Below, piece after piece: positions 12,501 to 24,547 of a stretch of DNA of 64,000 bases. Location: positions 124,001 to 188,000 of the forward strand of contig VZSE01002207.1 in assembly GCA_013398275.1 (NCBI GenBank), written 5' to 3'. Positions within the stretch are counted from its first letter, which is position 1. Each line of letters opens with the position of its first letter. A program made the position numbers and the translations under genes. A model generated the notes under the pieces. The model did no database searches and was not told the DNA's origin. It saw nothing but the letters and a program-made list of their open reading frames with translations. The DNA comes from Promerops cafer (lineage: Eukaryota; Chordata; Aves; Passeriformes; Nectariniidae).

Positions 12501-14675
12501 TTGCTGAAGTCCTGAGAATAAACATGGTCCTGGGATGTGGATATGTGGGGGTTGCCAAGAGGGAGAGCAGCACATTCACCATTTGCTGCTGGAAAAACAT
12601 ATCCATGCCTGGGGTTCTCACTTCAAAAAGAAAGTTGAAAAACTCTAAATGGTTCAGAGAAAAGCTCTAATAAAGGGGGAAAGCTGGTTTTGAGTGAGAG
12701 GTTAGAAAGTCAATCTGCTCTGCTAATGCAAGAGAAAGTTCAAAGATGCCGGCGCTGAGGCCCATAAATATTGCAAGAAGAGCCAGTTTCCAGTATCAGA
12801 GCCTCTCCCAACCAGCAGAAAGAGAATGATGTCACATGGCTGCAGGACTGGGCTTGAAAACGTTCAAACTGTAAATCTGGAGCTACAGAAACGGGAGAGT
12901 GGCGACCACGAAGAGGTGAAATGCTCTCACCAGTGATTGCGGGAAGCTCAGCCAGGGGCAGAGGCAGCACAGCTCAGGCACCCGCTGTGCCCACAAAACC
13001 CTCTCGTTTTGCTCATGGCCACGGGGATTGAACAAGTCAAAACTGAGGCCAGCAGAGAGCAAGCAGTGACGTGAGCCACCACCCACTGCCAGCTCAGCAA
13101 CATCGCCCGCAGGCCCAACCCAGCCAACGCGCGCTGGAGAAATCGGATGTAATTGGCCCTTCTTGACATTCTTACCTGCAGAGAAGCCACAAAAAAACCT
13201 CCCACATCTCCGTCAGTGGCAGAGGACCTGGCCCTGACGTGGGAGCCCAGCAGATAGCTCACAAGGCTCCTCTCAGCTGAGGATTCCCTTCACCCTGGTA
13301 ATGAGATATTTCATGTGCTGCTCTTCTCTCCTTTAAGGCAGGTGGAGGGTCAAGGCAGGTTGGCTTCACAGTGGAGCACTTTTTCACTTGTCAATAATTC
13401 AATTAATGGCTATAGAAATGTCCATCAGGAGTCTGGTGGCAGCCAAGTGATCTGAGGGTCACTGAGGAAAGAAAAGCAGCAGCAGAGGGAAGAAGCAAGA
13501 AATATGAGCAGTGTCCTGCATGCACTCCTAGGAGAAAAAGAGGACCTTTCTTAATCTCATTTCATTCACAAAAAAGCTTTTGTGTAGAAGGTTTGTATCT
13601 TGTCTCACCATTCAGGTCATCTTTTATCTGCTGATAATTTTAATTTCAACAGGCACTTAATGTGCTAATCTGGAAAATCCCAAGCACAGACATGATTATT
13701 TGGCTTTTAAAGAAAAACACTGGACTGTCAAGAGAAAAAAATAAACAACACATCTTTCATAGGGATTATTTCTTGTTCTTTTTTGCTTATTATTTATCCA
13801 CACTGTTCGATTTTATATCCAGGCTCAGGTTACCTCATCTGCTGCATCTCGGAGTATCAAGAGGGACACAGTTCAGGGCAAATGGTAATGAGAGCTCACT
13901 GTTTCTTTTGCCACTAACCACAACTCTTCTTTTCCTCCAAAGCTGACAACAAAGCCAAAATCTCTCATCTGCCATCCCTGCTCACAAGGATTGAACACCT
14001 ATTCCCTCCAGGAGCAGGATTTAAAGCAGGTGGGGGTGCAGATATGACACAGAAGTTCAGGACAATGTAGGCACTTCAGGCACAATTTCACCTGCCCAGG
14101 TTCCCATTGCAGCCCTGGGTCTGGAGACCCAGCTGATGAGGATCATCAGATCCAGACTCCCTCCCCTGCCTTGCTGTGGGCTCCTGTGGGTGGGATCACA
14201 ACTAGGGAGAAATGTCTACTCACCTTCCCCTGACTCAGGCTTGTCAAATACAGCCTCTTGGAGAGACCAGCACCCCAATCAATCCTGAAGTGCCTGGGTG
14301 ACACATGGCTGTGTGATACAATCAGTCCCACAGGGAGGAATTCCTGCCTGACACCATAAACTGATGGGTCACACTGGCTGGGCAGGATGAGGAAACTCCC
14401 AAGGGATGGTCCAAGCCTTCCTCCAGCCCTTTCATGGGCAGAGGTGCTCCCTGAGCAGGCCAGGGTTTGACAGAGCAGGAGGCTGATGAAAAGGGTGGAA
14501 TGACTCATCCAAAGCAAAGCAGCCTCTTCTCCATTTGGGAGCAGACTTCAGGATTGATCCCAAATCTGTCCCTACAGCCAAGCCTTCACATGCAGCCTGT
14601 GGCATCCCTGCCTGATCATGGCAGGGCAGATACTGGTAAGAGGGAGTGGTTTCAAACTAAAAGATGAGAGATTTA
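9501..14675. other. Intergenic, no gene seen
   Basis: No supported gene. GTGGTGGGTTGAC at 12389 resembles an avian LTR start, but the match is too short to call. Contains the T/A tracts at 11938-12010. Confidence 0.5.
11938..12010. repeat. Oligo-T tract and T10A14 tract
   Basis: A T run (11938-11953), then after about 33 bp a self-complementary T10-A14 block (11987-12010). Low complexity. Confidence 0.9.
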
Positions 14676-14912
14676 GGTGTTTGGAATAAATACCTCACTG
14701 TGAGGGCAGTGGTTCAGGCTGGAACCTGGAACGGGTTGCTCAGAGAAGCTATGGATGCCCCAGCCCTGGAATTGTTCAAGGCCGGGTTGGACGGGGTGGA
14801 GAGCAACCCGGTCTAGGGGAAGCTGTTCCTGCCTGTGGCAGGGGGTTTGAAACAAGATGATCTTTAGGGTCCCTTTCAACCCAAACCATTCTAGGATTCT
14901 GTGATTCCATCC
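14676..14912 (+). mobile_element. CR1 LINE 3'-end fragment
   Basis: Sense blocks ACGGGTTGCTCAGAGAAGCT, ATGGATGCCCCAGCCCTGGA, GTTCAAGGCCGGGTTGGACG, AGATGATCTTTAGGGTCCC and ACCATTCTAGGATTCTGTGA: a typical CR1 3' end with its short tail repeat. Confidence 0.92.
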
Positions 14913-16525
14913 TCGTGTTCAGCCCCAGGTCTGTTGTGCAGTTGTCCTTGTGAGGGTCAACCAGCCCCCTCTGAGACAGTCCTCATGGAGATGGGGAGAG
15001 AAGAGCAGCCACTTCTGCAGGATTTTCCTCCCCTCTGTGGCCCTGCCAGGAGCGAGTGAACTGGGAGCTCATTGCTCAGGCAGCAGCACACAAGGGCATC
15101 TGTGGTGTGAGTTGGTTTTCAGAGGCTCAGCTGGCAACCTTGTGGGGAAATACTCCAGCTGCTGATCAGCCTGGGTCCTCTTGTGTTTTGTCTTCCAGAG
15201 AAATCCAATTAACCTGCTTCCTTTTGCACTTAGCGTTTCTAACGTCAAAGAGCATCACCTGGAAGACCTTTGAAAGGCAAAATAAATGCCATGGCAACTG
15301 CCAAGATATTTCCAATAAATCCCAGCTGTGGCCTTCAGACTGCAAGTCCAGGAGACATTTCCCACGTCGTAATTTCTCTCTTTCAATATCCTGTGTTTCT
15401 GGGGAAGTATTGACTAAGTGTTAAGCCTCCAGACTTAATTTTTGGTTCGATCCCTTGAAAGAGCAAGAACCCCTCATTCACTTTATCTGGAATGCTGGTA
15501 CAGAAAAGCTGATTGCTGTGATTAATTGTCACATCTGTGGGAGCATCCTGTTAAGGGAAAAATTAGACTCAGCCCTACATGGGTTATTTACAACCCAGCT
15601 GCTCCAGCCATTAAAATTGCCCTGAATAACTGCTTCCCCCACCACAGTCTGAACAAGCAGATTAGTCCCTGAGATCACAAGCCCCCACGTTTTCCAGCTC
15701 AGTACATCTCATCACAAAATAAAGGCCTTGCTTCAATAAATAGCACAGTTGAGGGCACTGCTGCTGGAATGAGCCTTCCCTAGCAATGCGTCCACTCTGG
15801 AAAGAGCCTGCTCTGAGCACTAAAGAAACCCATCAGAAATAACCTTGAATTTTGTATGTTTATATCTGTGTAGCTGTGGAAACACGGTGAAGAGGGATGG
15901 TTTTTGTTTTGCAAGGCAAATAGAAGACCTGTATATCCTTCAAGGATATTTCAAGGCTTCCCTCTCAGCCTGTTGCAAGCAAAGGCCTCTTGCCCAAGCT
16001 GTGTCTTTTTTATATAAATGCCTCCCTTTCCCTAGCATGGATCAATCCAGTACTGAGCACATTCCTTGGCATGCTCACCCCTAATTGCCCTCAGGCTGTC
16101 GCAACTCTTCACATGTTCCCCTCTGGATGTGGTGGCCAAAGGGTTGACTTGGCAGTGGAGGAGGCTGGGCTGACCCCTGCTCTTGCTGAATCCACACTCC
16201 CAGTGGGGTGTCTGGGACACACACGAGGAGGCTGCTTGAGAGATGAATCACCTGTTGCTTGGCATGAAATGGATTCTCTTGTCTCTTCCCAGCTTGCTGG
16301 AGTTGCTGCTGAGGTGGTTGCAGGGAGAAGAGAGGCTGGAGAGCATCTGCTGGGACACATCCCTGTTGGATCCTCATGCAAACAACTGCCCCAAAAGTAT
16401 CCACAGGAATAACCGAGCTTAAGTTTTTCACTTTCACTGCATCCCTCTTTTCTCCTCTCTGCTCTGGCTCTTGTCCCCACTTTGCACTGCTGCTGGGAGA
16501 GCTTCCTGCTGCCTCCTTATCTCTG
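14913..16525. other. Intergenic, no gene seen
   Basis: Overlapping open frames near 15990-16480 on both strands are non-homologous and mutually exclusive. No splice-supported gene. Confidence 0.5.
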
Positions 16526-16700
16526 GTTTCATAGAACCATGGAATTCTAGAACGGTTTTATGGGAAGAGGGCATCAAGACCATCCAGTGTCAACCCTTTT
16601 GCAGCGGGCAGGGACACCTTTCACTAGACCAGGTTTCTCCAAGCCCTATCCAACCTGGCCTTGAACACTTTCAGGAATGAAGCATCCACAGGTTCTCTGG
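16526..16700 (-). mobile_element. CR1 LINE 3'-end fragment
   Basis: The plus strand shows TTCATAGAACCATGGAATTC, GCGGGCAGGGACACCTTTCA, CCAGGTTTCTCCAAGCCCTA and GGCCTTGAACACTTTCAGGA. Minus-orientation CR1 with a diffuse 5' edge. Confidence 0.87.
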
Positions 16701-17056
16701 TTTCCTTTCTAACGTGCAGCCTAAGCCCATGCAGTGACTGAGCTGCTCTGCGCAGCAAGTCACCACACTGCCCCACCACCAAAAAGATCTCTTCAGAGCA
16801 GAGCAAACCCCCCCTGCATCTCTGCTTTCTCCCTCCTTCCCAACCCATAAAGGAGAGTCAGGATCCCTGCAACAGGAGCATCCTTCTGCCAGCTCCAGCA
16901 TCCACTGGCTTTTGAATATTGTCCTTCCTGGCACAGAAAAACCTCGAGCCAAACCTACACAGGGCAGTGATCAGCCCCTCACAAAACCTCCTTGCAAACT
17001 ACCTGATGCTTACATCACATCAGGATTTCTTTCCCAAATACCTGCATGGCACCAAG
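16701..17056. other. Intergenic, possibly degraded CR1
   Basis: A weak CR1-like continuation to about 16800, then nothing recognised. Confidence 0.35.
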
Positions 17057-17185
17057 CGTGCTAATCCCAGCCTAGCCCTGGGTGCCAGGAGTGCTAATCC
17101 CAGCCTAGCCCTGGGCACCAGGAGTGCTGATCCCAGCCTAGCCCTGGGTGCCAGGAGTGCTGATCCCAGCCTAGCCCTGGGCACC
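17057..17185. repeat. 33-bp minisatellite, about 3.9 units
   Basis: The unit core is GTGCTAATCCCAGCCTAGCC followed by CTGGG plus a variable TGCC or CACC. Units alternate at that site (TGCC, CACC, TGCC, CACC), and units 1-2 have TAAT where 3-4 have TGAT. Because 33 is a multiple of 3 the repeat stays open in several frames on both strands, which produces spurious repeat proteins. Confidence 0.97.
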
Positions 17186-17679
17186 TCAGTAATGTTAATA
17201 ACAGGCACAACCTATTAGTGCAACCCAGTTATTGCATGTGCCTCACACACGAGCCTGCCTTTAATGATGTCTGGTGCACAAGCTGCTCCTCCCTGCAGCA
17301 GCCCCAGCAAACAGAGTAACCTGGGGCAGCACAACGAGCTCGTCTAAGGCAGGGTTAAGTAGGTGGTGATAAACTCTCACCACCATAATTGAAGCCCACG
17401 CAGGCAGCACCAGATGTGTTCTGCATCCTGCAAAAAAGGCTCGGGGCCAGCTCTTGGTGACGTGTGAGCCAAAGGTTTTCCCAGAACTAGGCTGAGCCTG
17501 GCATGAGGCTTGGGAAAGGAAGTGCTCCTTGGGGTAGGACTGTCCTCCAAGAGAGTGCATGGGACACCACCAGGAAAAAGGCATGGGACCAGCATTGCCC
17601 TGCTTTGGTGACACAGGGACAGAGGCTCCCTGCCGCTAAAACATCTGAGCACGTTCTGGTGGGGGAACATGTATTGATA
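17186..17679. other. Intergenic, no gene seen
   Basis: No recognised gene or repeat. Confidence 0.5.
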
Positions 17680-17912
17680 GGAGGATGGAGAATGGCTTTA
17701 AACTGGCAATGGGTGGGGTTAGATTAGATGTTAGGAAACAATTCTTCCCTCTGAGGCACAGGTTGCCCACAGAAGCTGTGGCTGCCCCATCCCTGGCAGT
17801 GTTCCAGGACAGGTGGGACAGGCCATGGAACAACCTGGGATAGTGGAAGGGGGTGGGAACTGGGTGATCTTGAAGGTCCATTCCAACCTGAACCATTCTG
17901 TGATTCTGTGAC
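17680..17912 (+). mobile_element. CR1 LINE 3'-end fragment
   Basis: Sense blocks GATTAGATGTTAGGAAACAA, AGGTTGCCCACAGAAGCTGT, GGCTGCCCCATCCCTGGCAG, CAACCTGGGATAGTGGAAGG and ACCATTCTGTGATTCTGTGA. Confidence 0.93.
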
Positions 17913-18568
17913 CAAAGGAGATTTTCCAGACCACCTGGTGAAGCCACACTCTCAGCCTCATCTGCAAAGGGCCCAGTCCTCAGGACTGGGGACTGCTGTT
18001 GTGTTCATTAGGAAGAACTTTTAAACTCTGCTCAGGAAAGCATAAACTTATGGAGGAAAGGGAAACCTGGATTTGGGTAGGATTCAGTGGCAGGACCAGA
18101 CAAGGAAGCCATGAATGGGAGGCAGGTAGCCCCAAACAGACCTAGAGGAAAAGTATGGACAGGGAGAGAGAATTAGGCATGAGAAAATCACTTCTGGTGT
18201 TGTCCAAGTTTGCAGTGCGTGGCTTGGCAAGCATGTGATCTTGTGTGCAGAAGCCTCCAAAAGGGAGGGTACAGGAGCTGTTTTGCTGGGGGATGTTTGG
18301 ATCAAGACAGCAGGGTGAGGATCAGGAGTCAGCCAAATCACATAAATCAGTGGGATTTAAGGGCCTGATTTCAAGGCTTTTGAGGATAATTAAGCATCAT
18401 TGCAGATCTGAGACACTGCTTCAGAGCCCTTTCAACCTTCAAGGCCTGCAAGCACTTTTTTGATGTGCAATAAATTGATTCATTCTTGCCAGGAGTAAAG
18501 ATAATGTGCTATTGATGTCCTTAGGTACGGGTGTCTTCGTGAACATTTAACATAACCCTTCCTTTCTG
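17913..18568. other. Intergenic, no gene seen
   Basis: No recognised gene or repeat. Confidence 0.5.
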
Positions 18569-18570
18569 CA

Positions 18571-18640
18571 TTTAAAAAAAAAAAAAAAAAGAATAAAACC
18601 CACAAACAAAAACCACACCAAAAAAAAAGCCACAAAAAAA
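18571..18640. repeat. A-rich low-complexity block
   Basis: An A18-type run followed by CAAA/CCA-interspersed A tracts, directly abutting a minus-strand CR1 fragment. Confidence 0.9.
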
Positions 18641-18815
18641 ATCTTAGGGAAAATCTCTTGCTTAATATCTAATCTAAATCTCCCTTCCTTCAGCTTAAAG
18701 CCATTTCCCCTTGTCCTGTCACTCCATGCCCTTGTCCAAAGTCCCTCTGCAGCTCTCTTGGAGCTCCTTTAAATACTGGAAGGTGCTCTAAGGTCTCCCC
18801 ATAGCCACAAGACCA
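18641..18815 (-). mobile_element. CR1 LINE fragment lacking its 3' tail
   Basis: The plus strand carries CTTAATATCTAATCTAAATC, CATTTCCCCTTGTCCTGTCA, AAGTCCCTCTGCAGCTCTCT and ACTGGAAGGTGCTCTAAGGT. It is minus-orientation CR1. The terminal 3' part expected to the left is replaced by the A-rich block. Confidence 0.87.
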
Positions 18816-19280
18816 GCTCCCTAAACACTACATCCCTTTGCAATCATGTGTTTCCTCCCCCTTCCCAGCTTCAGTTTGTAAACTATTTGTATGGTGATGG
18901 TTTTTAAATAGCTCCCAATGAGCATTTTACATACAGGGAATGGCAGAGGAAAATAAATCTGTGGGCTGGAGATTTATGTAAACACAAATTCCCTGCAACA
19001 GCAAGTTCCTCACTGCATGTGGCTCATTTTACAAAAACACATCATCAGATAAAGCGGGTACGTGATTCATTTGCTGCCCTCTGATGTGGTGGGGCTCTTG
19101 AATGAGAAGTTTAAACTATCCTGCTTGAAATCAGACTCACAGGACTTCCAGGCTGAGGAAGCATGGCTAAAGGCAGGCTGAGTTTATAACAGACATGGAG
19201 TTGTGCAAACCAGAGTGTTCTGTGGGTGATGAAAATTCTCATGGGGTCTAGGAAGAGGTTTTGTTTAGCTGTGCCAAGCT

Positions 19281-19428
19281 GTTGGTCATAGAAAGTGGCC
19301 TGCTCTGGAAGCTGTTACAGGCTTGACATTCATTGCCAGTGGATNTCTGTTGGTCATAGAAAGTCATAATTACATCTACTGGCCTGCTCTGGAAGCTGTT
19401 ACAGGCTTGACATTCATTGCCAGTGGAT
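19281..19428. repeat. Imperfect tandem duplication across a single n (probable assembly join)
   Basis: The left copy 19281-19344 (64 bp) is repeated at 19349-19428 (80 bp). They are identical except for a 16-bp segment present only in the right copy, and are separated by the n at 19345 plus three bases. This is the pattern of two contig ends overlapping without being merged, one carrying an indel. Confidence 0.85.
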
Positions 19429-20756
19429 GTTTTATCTTCCCTTGCTTGTGCTAGAAATACCATGGACCCATAATGATGGCAGAGTGCTAGACAGTGCAAA
19501 ATATTACACCAAAATAGATGGTCCTGTCTTTCAGCAGTGCCACTGTCTTGCTTAATATCTAATCTAAACAAGATAAAAAGCACTTCGGTTTGGAGATCCA
19601 GCACTCTGTGCAGGGAAATCTTTTCACCCCATTCCTCAGAGACGAAACTAAAGCTCGGGTAGAGTTGCTTCCAGTTGGATTTGACCTCCAAATCCCCAGC
19701 CTCTTCATCCTGGCCACAGTCTGTCTCACCACAGTGGTTACTCACACTCATATGACACAGGGAGCGTTTCACACTGGAGCTCAAAATCCTGTTTTGTCCC
19801 TTAAGTCTGTGTTGGATGTCTTACTCTCTGTGAGTTATCCAGGTAGAATGCCCAGGTATGGCTTGTGCAGAGAAAGAAAACCTTGGCCCTTGGTCTCCCT
19901 GCAGCAAAACTCCTTCCTCCTCCCCCAAACCCATCCCAGGTCTTCTGGCCTCAGAGACCCTCTGGCACAAACTGAGCCCCCCGTCTCTGCCTGGGTGAAG
20001 ACAACCTCCAAGCACAGGTGTGGGGAATTTTGGTGGGGTTGGTGGGCAGATTTGCTCTGGAGAACAGGTTGAGGTCAGTGCAGAGGGTGAATGAACCTTC
20101 TTCTGAGCGTGAAGCAGCATCCCCTATGACCAGAGGAAGCTCTTCCTTGGTCAGCACTCCAGCCAGGGGTGGGCAGGGAATTGATATCAGAGCAAAACTG
20201 TTCAGCTGTCACCAAATGCACTCACCAAGGGATCTGAAAATCAGGCACTTCAGAAAAAAAGCTTAAAGAAAAGTGTGTACACGATCCTGGTTCCTAGCAC
20301 TGCCCCCATAATCCATCTGCTGAGAGCTCCCTCTTCTCTCCCAAGGGATGTGTTATTCCCAGCTACTCCCCCAGCACCAGAGAGGAAATTCCCTTGTTTG
20401 AACACACCAGTGCCAGTGTCCCACCACCCTGGAGTTTCCCTACAGAAGCCTGCCCACATTTTGCTCCTGACCACAAAGCATTTGCTTTGCATTTAGCAGG
20501 AACAACCAGTTTAGTGTTTGAATGAATGATCGGTGTTAATTAGTATCATTCAAAATTAAAATAAAGGTCAGAAGAGGGTAAGCATTATCAAAGGGCCTTG
20601 TTTGCTCAAAGAAAACATTAATGACACTTGTTCAGAGCTTCAAGATAAACTTGTTCAGGCACTGAGTTAATGAAGATATAAATACTCCTCTCCACTGAAC
20701 GTCACTGCTCCTCAAACACAAACCACATGTCTTTCATCTCAAGGTGTGCCCTGCCC

Positions 20757-20786
20757 TATCTCTCATCTCTCATCTCTCATCTCTCC
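20757..20786. repeat. Short CTCATCT tandem repeat
   Basis: Four to five near-identical TCTCATC units. Confidence 0.9.
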
Positions 20787-21074
20787 TGGCTGTTTCATTC
20801 CTCCTCACTCTGGAGATGCCAGCTCCCCTCCCTGAGCAGCTGCAGGCTGGGCCCACCATTGGACTTGGGCTGACAGCTTCCCACTGCAGAGCTGTCACCA
20901 GGGACTCCTGCAATGGCATCTCATTGCCCTTCTTCCAACTCTCCTTCGTTATGAAGCAACACACACAGGGGTGTCACAGAGTTTGGGATTATGGGGCAGG
21001 GGCTTTCAGGACCTTAGACTGACCAGCTGGTCCAGACAAGCGTGAGTGCCTCTGCTTCCACCCTAAGCTGGCCA

Positions 21075-21895
21075 TCCAGAGGGACCTTGACAGGCTGGGC
21101 CCATGCAAACCTTGTGAAGTTCAGTAAGGTCAAGTGCAAGATCCTGCAGCTCAGTCAGGGCAGTCCCAAGCACAGGTAAGAGATGGGAAGAGAATGGACT
21201 CAGAGCAGCCCTTAGGAGAAGGATTTAGAGTCGTTGGTGGATGAGAGGCTGGACATGACCTGGGAATGAGTGCTGGCGGCCCAGAAAGTCATCTGTGTCC
21301 TGGGCTGCATCCCCACAGCGTGGACAGCAGGACAAGGGAGGGGAATTGTGCCCCTGCACTCTGCTCTGCTGAGAGCCCACCTGCACTGCTGCACCCAGCT
21401 CTGGGACCCCCAACACCAGAAAGACATGGAACTGCTGGAGCAAGTCCAGAGGAGGTTGTGAAGATGCTCTGAGGGCTCCAGAACCTCTGCTGTGAAAACA
21501 AGCTGAGAGAGCTGGAGGTGTTCAGCCTGGGGAAGAAAAGGATCTGAGGGGACCTTCTAGAACCTTCCAATACCCAAAGGGTCTACAAGAGAGCTGGAGA
21601 GGGACTTTTTACAAGGGCATGAAGCAGTTGGACAAGGGGGAATGGCTTCATACCTACAAAAGACTGGTTTATATTAGATATAGGGAAGAAATTGTTCCCT
21701 GTGAAGGTGGTGAGGTCCTGGCACAGATTGCCACAGAAGCTGTGGCTGCCCCGTCCCTGGAGCTGTTCTAGGCCAGGCTGGACAGGGCTTTGAGCAGCTT
21801 GGTCTAGTGGAAGGTGTCCTTGCCCAGGGCAGGGGGTTGGAATGAGATTGTCTTGAAGGTCCCCTCCAAACCATTCTGGGATTCTATGCCTGATG
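21075..21895 (+). mobile_element. CR1 LINE, longest copy in the window (about 0.8 kb)
   Basis: Sense orientation. Starts near GGGACCTTGACAGGCTGGGC (end of the reverse-transcriptase frame), continues with TCCTGGGCTGCATCCCCACA, CCCAGCTCTGGGACCCCCAA, AAGACATGGAACTGCTGGAG, AGAGGAGGTTGTGAAGATGC and CTGAGAGAGCTGGAGGTGTT, then the 3' region (ATATAGGGAAGAAATTGTTC, GGCTGCCCCGTCCCTGGAGC), ending ACCATTCTGGGATTCTATG. It is 5'-truncated with a decayed coding part, so it is not mobile by itself. Confidence 0.93.
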
Positions 21896-22739
21896 CTCCT
21901 GGGTTTTCTCCTCTCTAGGTGGATGCACCACCAGATCATAACCTGCCATGGTCAGGGCCACCTTCCTGCCCCATGTCTGTGCAGCACCTGGTTGAGGGTC
22001 CCCGATACACAGAATGATGTGTGGGTCCTGATCCTTCCCAGCTGCCTGCAGGTGCTTTGCTGGCGCAGCATAAACCAGAAATAAATGAACTGAACTCTCA
22101 CCTGAGAGCTGGGTCACCTTCTGCAGGTGCTTCACTGCATTGACAACAGAGGGAGCCCGAGGATGTCTGTGCTCCAGAGTCAGGCACCCCAGGCAAATTT
22201 AGGGTGGGATGAATCCTGGGCTACATAAATATTAATACGTTCAGAAACCAGCAGTAGCAGCATTCACAGATATTTATATATACACAGAAAGAAAGAGGGA
22301 GGGAAAGTACATGCACACCCTTTGTCTTCTCCATGACCCCCAAAATGCCATAAATCACTTTCAGCAGGAGAGAACAGTGCAGCAAGTTTTGTCTCCTGCC
22401 GCATCTTCCACACTGCCAATAATTTGGCAAACCCTGCCATCAGCAGTGGAGTGAGGGGGCTGCACAGAAGAAATTGGGGTACAAGAGCTGGGGGTTTCCA
22501 GGCTGCACCGTGCTCCATGAGCCAAGAATGCAGTGTTCCAGCTCCCACTGCTAAAACCACTGAAGGCTGAGGAAAATGATATTTCCATCTTTTGGAAACT
22601 AAACACTGGGAACACGCCTACACAGCCGTTGTCATAATCTCCCGAATTCAGTCAGAAGTAAAGAACAGGCACAGAGGTCAAACTTTTCCTGGCTTAATAG
22701 AAACGCTATCAGAATTTTAACCACCTCCCTGCTGGCAGC

Positions 22740-23035
22740 TCACGGGTCTCCCATTCCCAACGAAGATTCCCGCGTGCGATGAGCACACACAGGCCTTTGC
22801 AGCAGTGAATCCCTCTTCTCCCCTTCCCTGCGCGCTCGGGCGCCGCAGACAGTGAGGTTTCCAACACCGGCCAGGACGAGCAGACCCGGCTGTGTGAGGA
22901 CCATCTGTGGGGAGATGCAATCCTGCATCCATCCCGCATCCCAGCCGGCAGAGCCGCTCCGCTCTGCCAGGAGCACACGCGCCAGCCCGGCGCTGCTGCT
23001 TCACCCCATCTCACACACGCGGCAGGAGAAGAGGC
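22740..23035. promoter_or_regulatory. Isolated CpG-rich patch, possible orphan CpG island
   Basis: Dense CpG, such as CCCGCGTGCGATGAGC, GCGCGCTCGGGCGCCGCAG and CACACGCGCCAGCCCGGCGC, within otherwise CpG-poor intergenic DNA. No open frame here resembles a known protein. Possible roles are a distal CpG-type enhancer or a noncoding-RNA promoter (inference). Confidence 0.35.
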
Positions 23036-24524
23036 AGGAAGGATGGGCTTCCAGGGGGAGCAGATGGGCACCTGTCAGCAGCCATATGTCAGGAGATCAG
23101 TGCTTTGGATTGTGCATTAACCCAAAAAACAAAAAAAAGGAGAATGGAAAATGGAGGGGAAAAAAAAAAAACACCTTCTGTAGGATTTTTAATCACGTGG
23201 TCCTCAGATGCTATGTGGGAAAAAAAATTGGCAGGTCTTCCCTTTTTTTCCTGAGTGAACAGGAGAGAAGCAGCTTGGTGTTTCACATTTATCCCAGCAC
23301 CCCTCACCCTTCTGGAAAAGCAGTAAAGAGGGGTCCACTTCCCTGATTTATTTCCCTCTGGAAATAACCATTTCATGGGAGACGAGGGCAGCTGCACACA
23401 GATGGCCGACATGGAGAGCAGGAGCAACAAACTGGTGAAAGGTTTGAACCCTGCAGCTCAGCACCACCACTTCTCAAAAGGTCAGGAGTCAATTCAGATC
23501 TATAGGTTGATGGTCATAAGGATCCCAAGCCCTGAAAGTCGATAGCAGACACCAAGTGTGACACATTAGACAGTGATGGGGTGAAGATGCTCAGGTAACT
23601 TTATCTTGCCTACCAGACCTCGGTGTGGAGGCTGTTTGCTCCAGCCCAGCTGTCTCTGAGCTCAGGAGCCATACGGCTGGTGGGACTTCAGAGAGGGAGA
23701 TCAAATTCGGAGGCAGCAAAGCAGGCGGTTGTTTTCTTTCCGCGTCCCTGCTCAACTTTTGGCCTCCTACTCTCATAATGAATTTCTGGGAGGTTCTCAG
23801 CACTGCCTGCTCTTTAGCAGACTGCACTTCCAGCTACAAAAATAGCACAGACACTAAAACGATCTTCGGGAATCAGATAAGAGCTCCTCCCAGGAGGAAG
23901 AAAAAAGGTTTCTTTCTTCTCTTTTCTTTTTTTGTTCTTTGTGTTTGAGGAGGCTGATGTGTTACAAATATAGATTGTGATTTCCATCCCAAAGTGCTTC
24001 GCAAGAGCTCGGCTGGCACCTCTGCGCAGAGCTGGCAGCAGGCACTGCTGGAATGAGCTCTGCAGCTTCTCAGAGGAGCACAGCCCACCCCAGCCGCTCA
24101 CAAAACCTGTCCAAATAACTGCACAGCAGAACTGCAAGAGACCTTCTGGTGCAGAAACCACCAAAGATGACAGAAAACACTGTTTTCTCACATTACTTCC
24201 TCCTAAAATGTAGCTCAGGGAGGAAAATGCATAGGTAAAAGCTCTGTCACATCACAGGTTTCTGTGGTCTCGGACAAGTCATCTTTCCCACTGAGTTTTG
24301 CCAAGGAAAGCCTTAGGGAGCCTCCCACATCTCCAGCTGGTCACCACACTCCTCCCTTCGCCCGGGTTTGATGGTGACCAGACTCTCCCAAGCCACCTCA
24401 GCTCATTAACTGGGGACCAAGGCCCGTGTTGGGTCGGTGTTCTCCCATCCCTGCGGCTTATATCAGCTCTTGAAGGGATCCCCCCAGTCCTGGAGCCAGG
24501 CAGAGATAAGCCCTGGGAACACGA

Positions 24525-24547
24525 GGGTGGGAGAGGGGAGGGAAGGG
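24525..24547 (+). other. G-quadruplex-type motif
   Basis: Five G tracts (GGG, GGG, GGGG, GGG, GGG) separated by loops of 1 to 3 bases. The motif is complete by the usual G3-loop1-7 rule; function unknown. Confidence 0.7.

Larger units (their letters stand above)
18816..21074. other. Intergenic, no gene seen
   Basis: Contains the partial tandem duplication around the n at 19345 and a short CTCAT-type tandem run at 20757-20786. The open frame spanning 19248-19784 is interrupted by the n and partly made of the duplicate, so it is not accepted as a gene. Confidence 0.5.

Noticed and set aside
16919..17218. Repeat protein with ALGARSADPS-like units on both strands
   Set aside because: Translation of the 33-bp minisatellite; unit length divisible by three keeps frames open.
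19248..19784. 178-codon minus-strand frame with an internal repeat
   Set aside because: The repeat comes from the duplication at the n of 19345, an assembly join.
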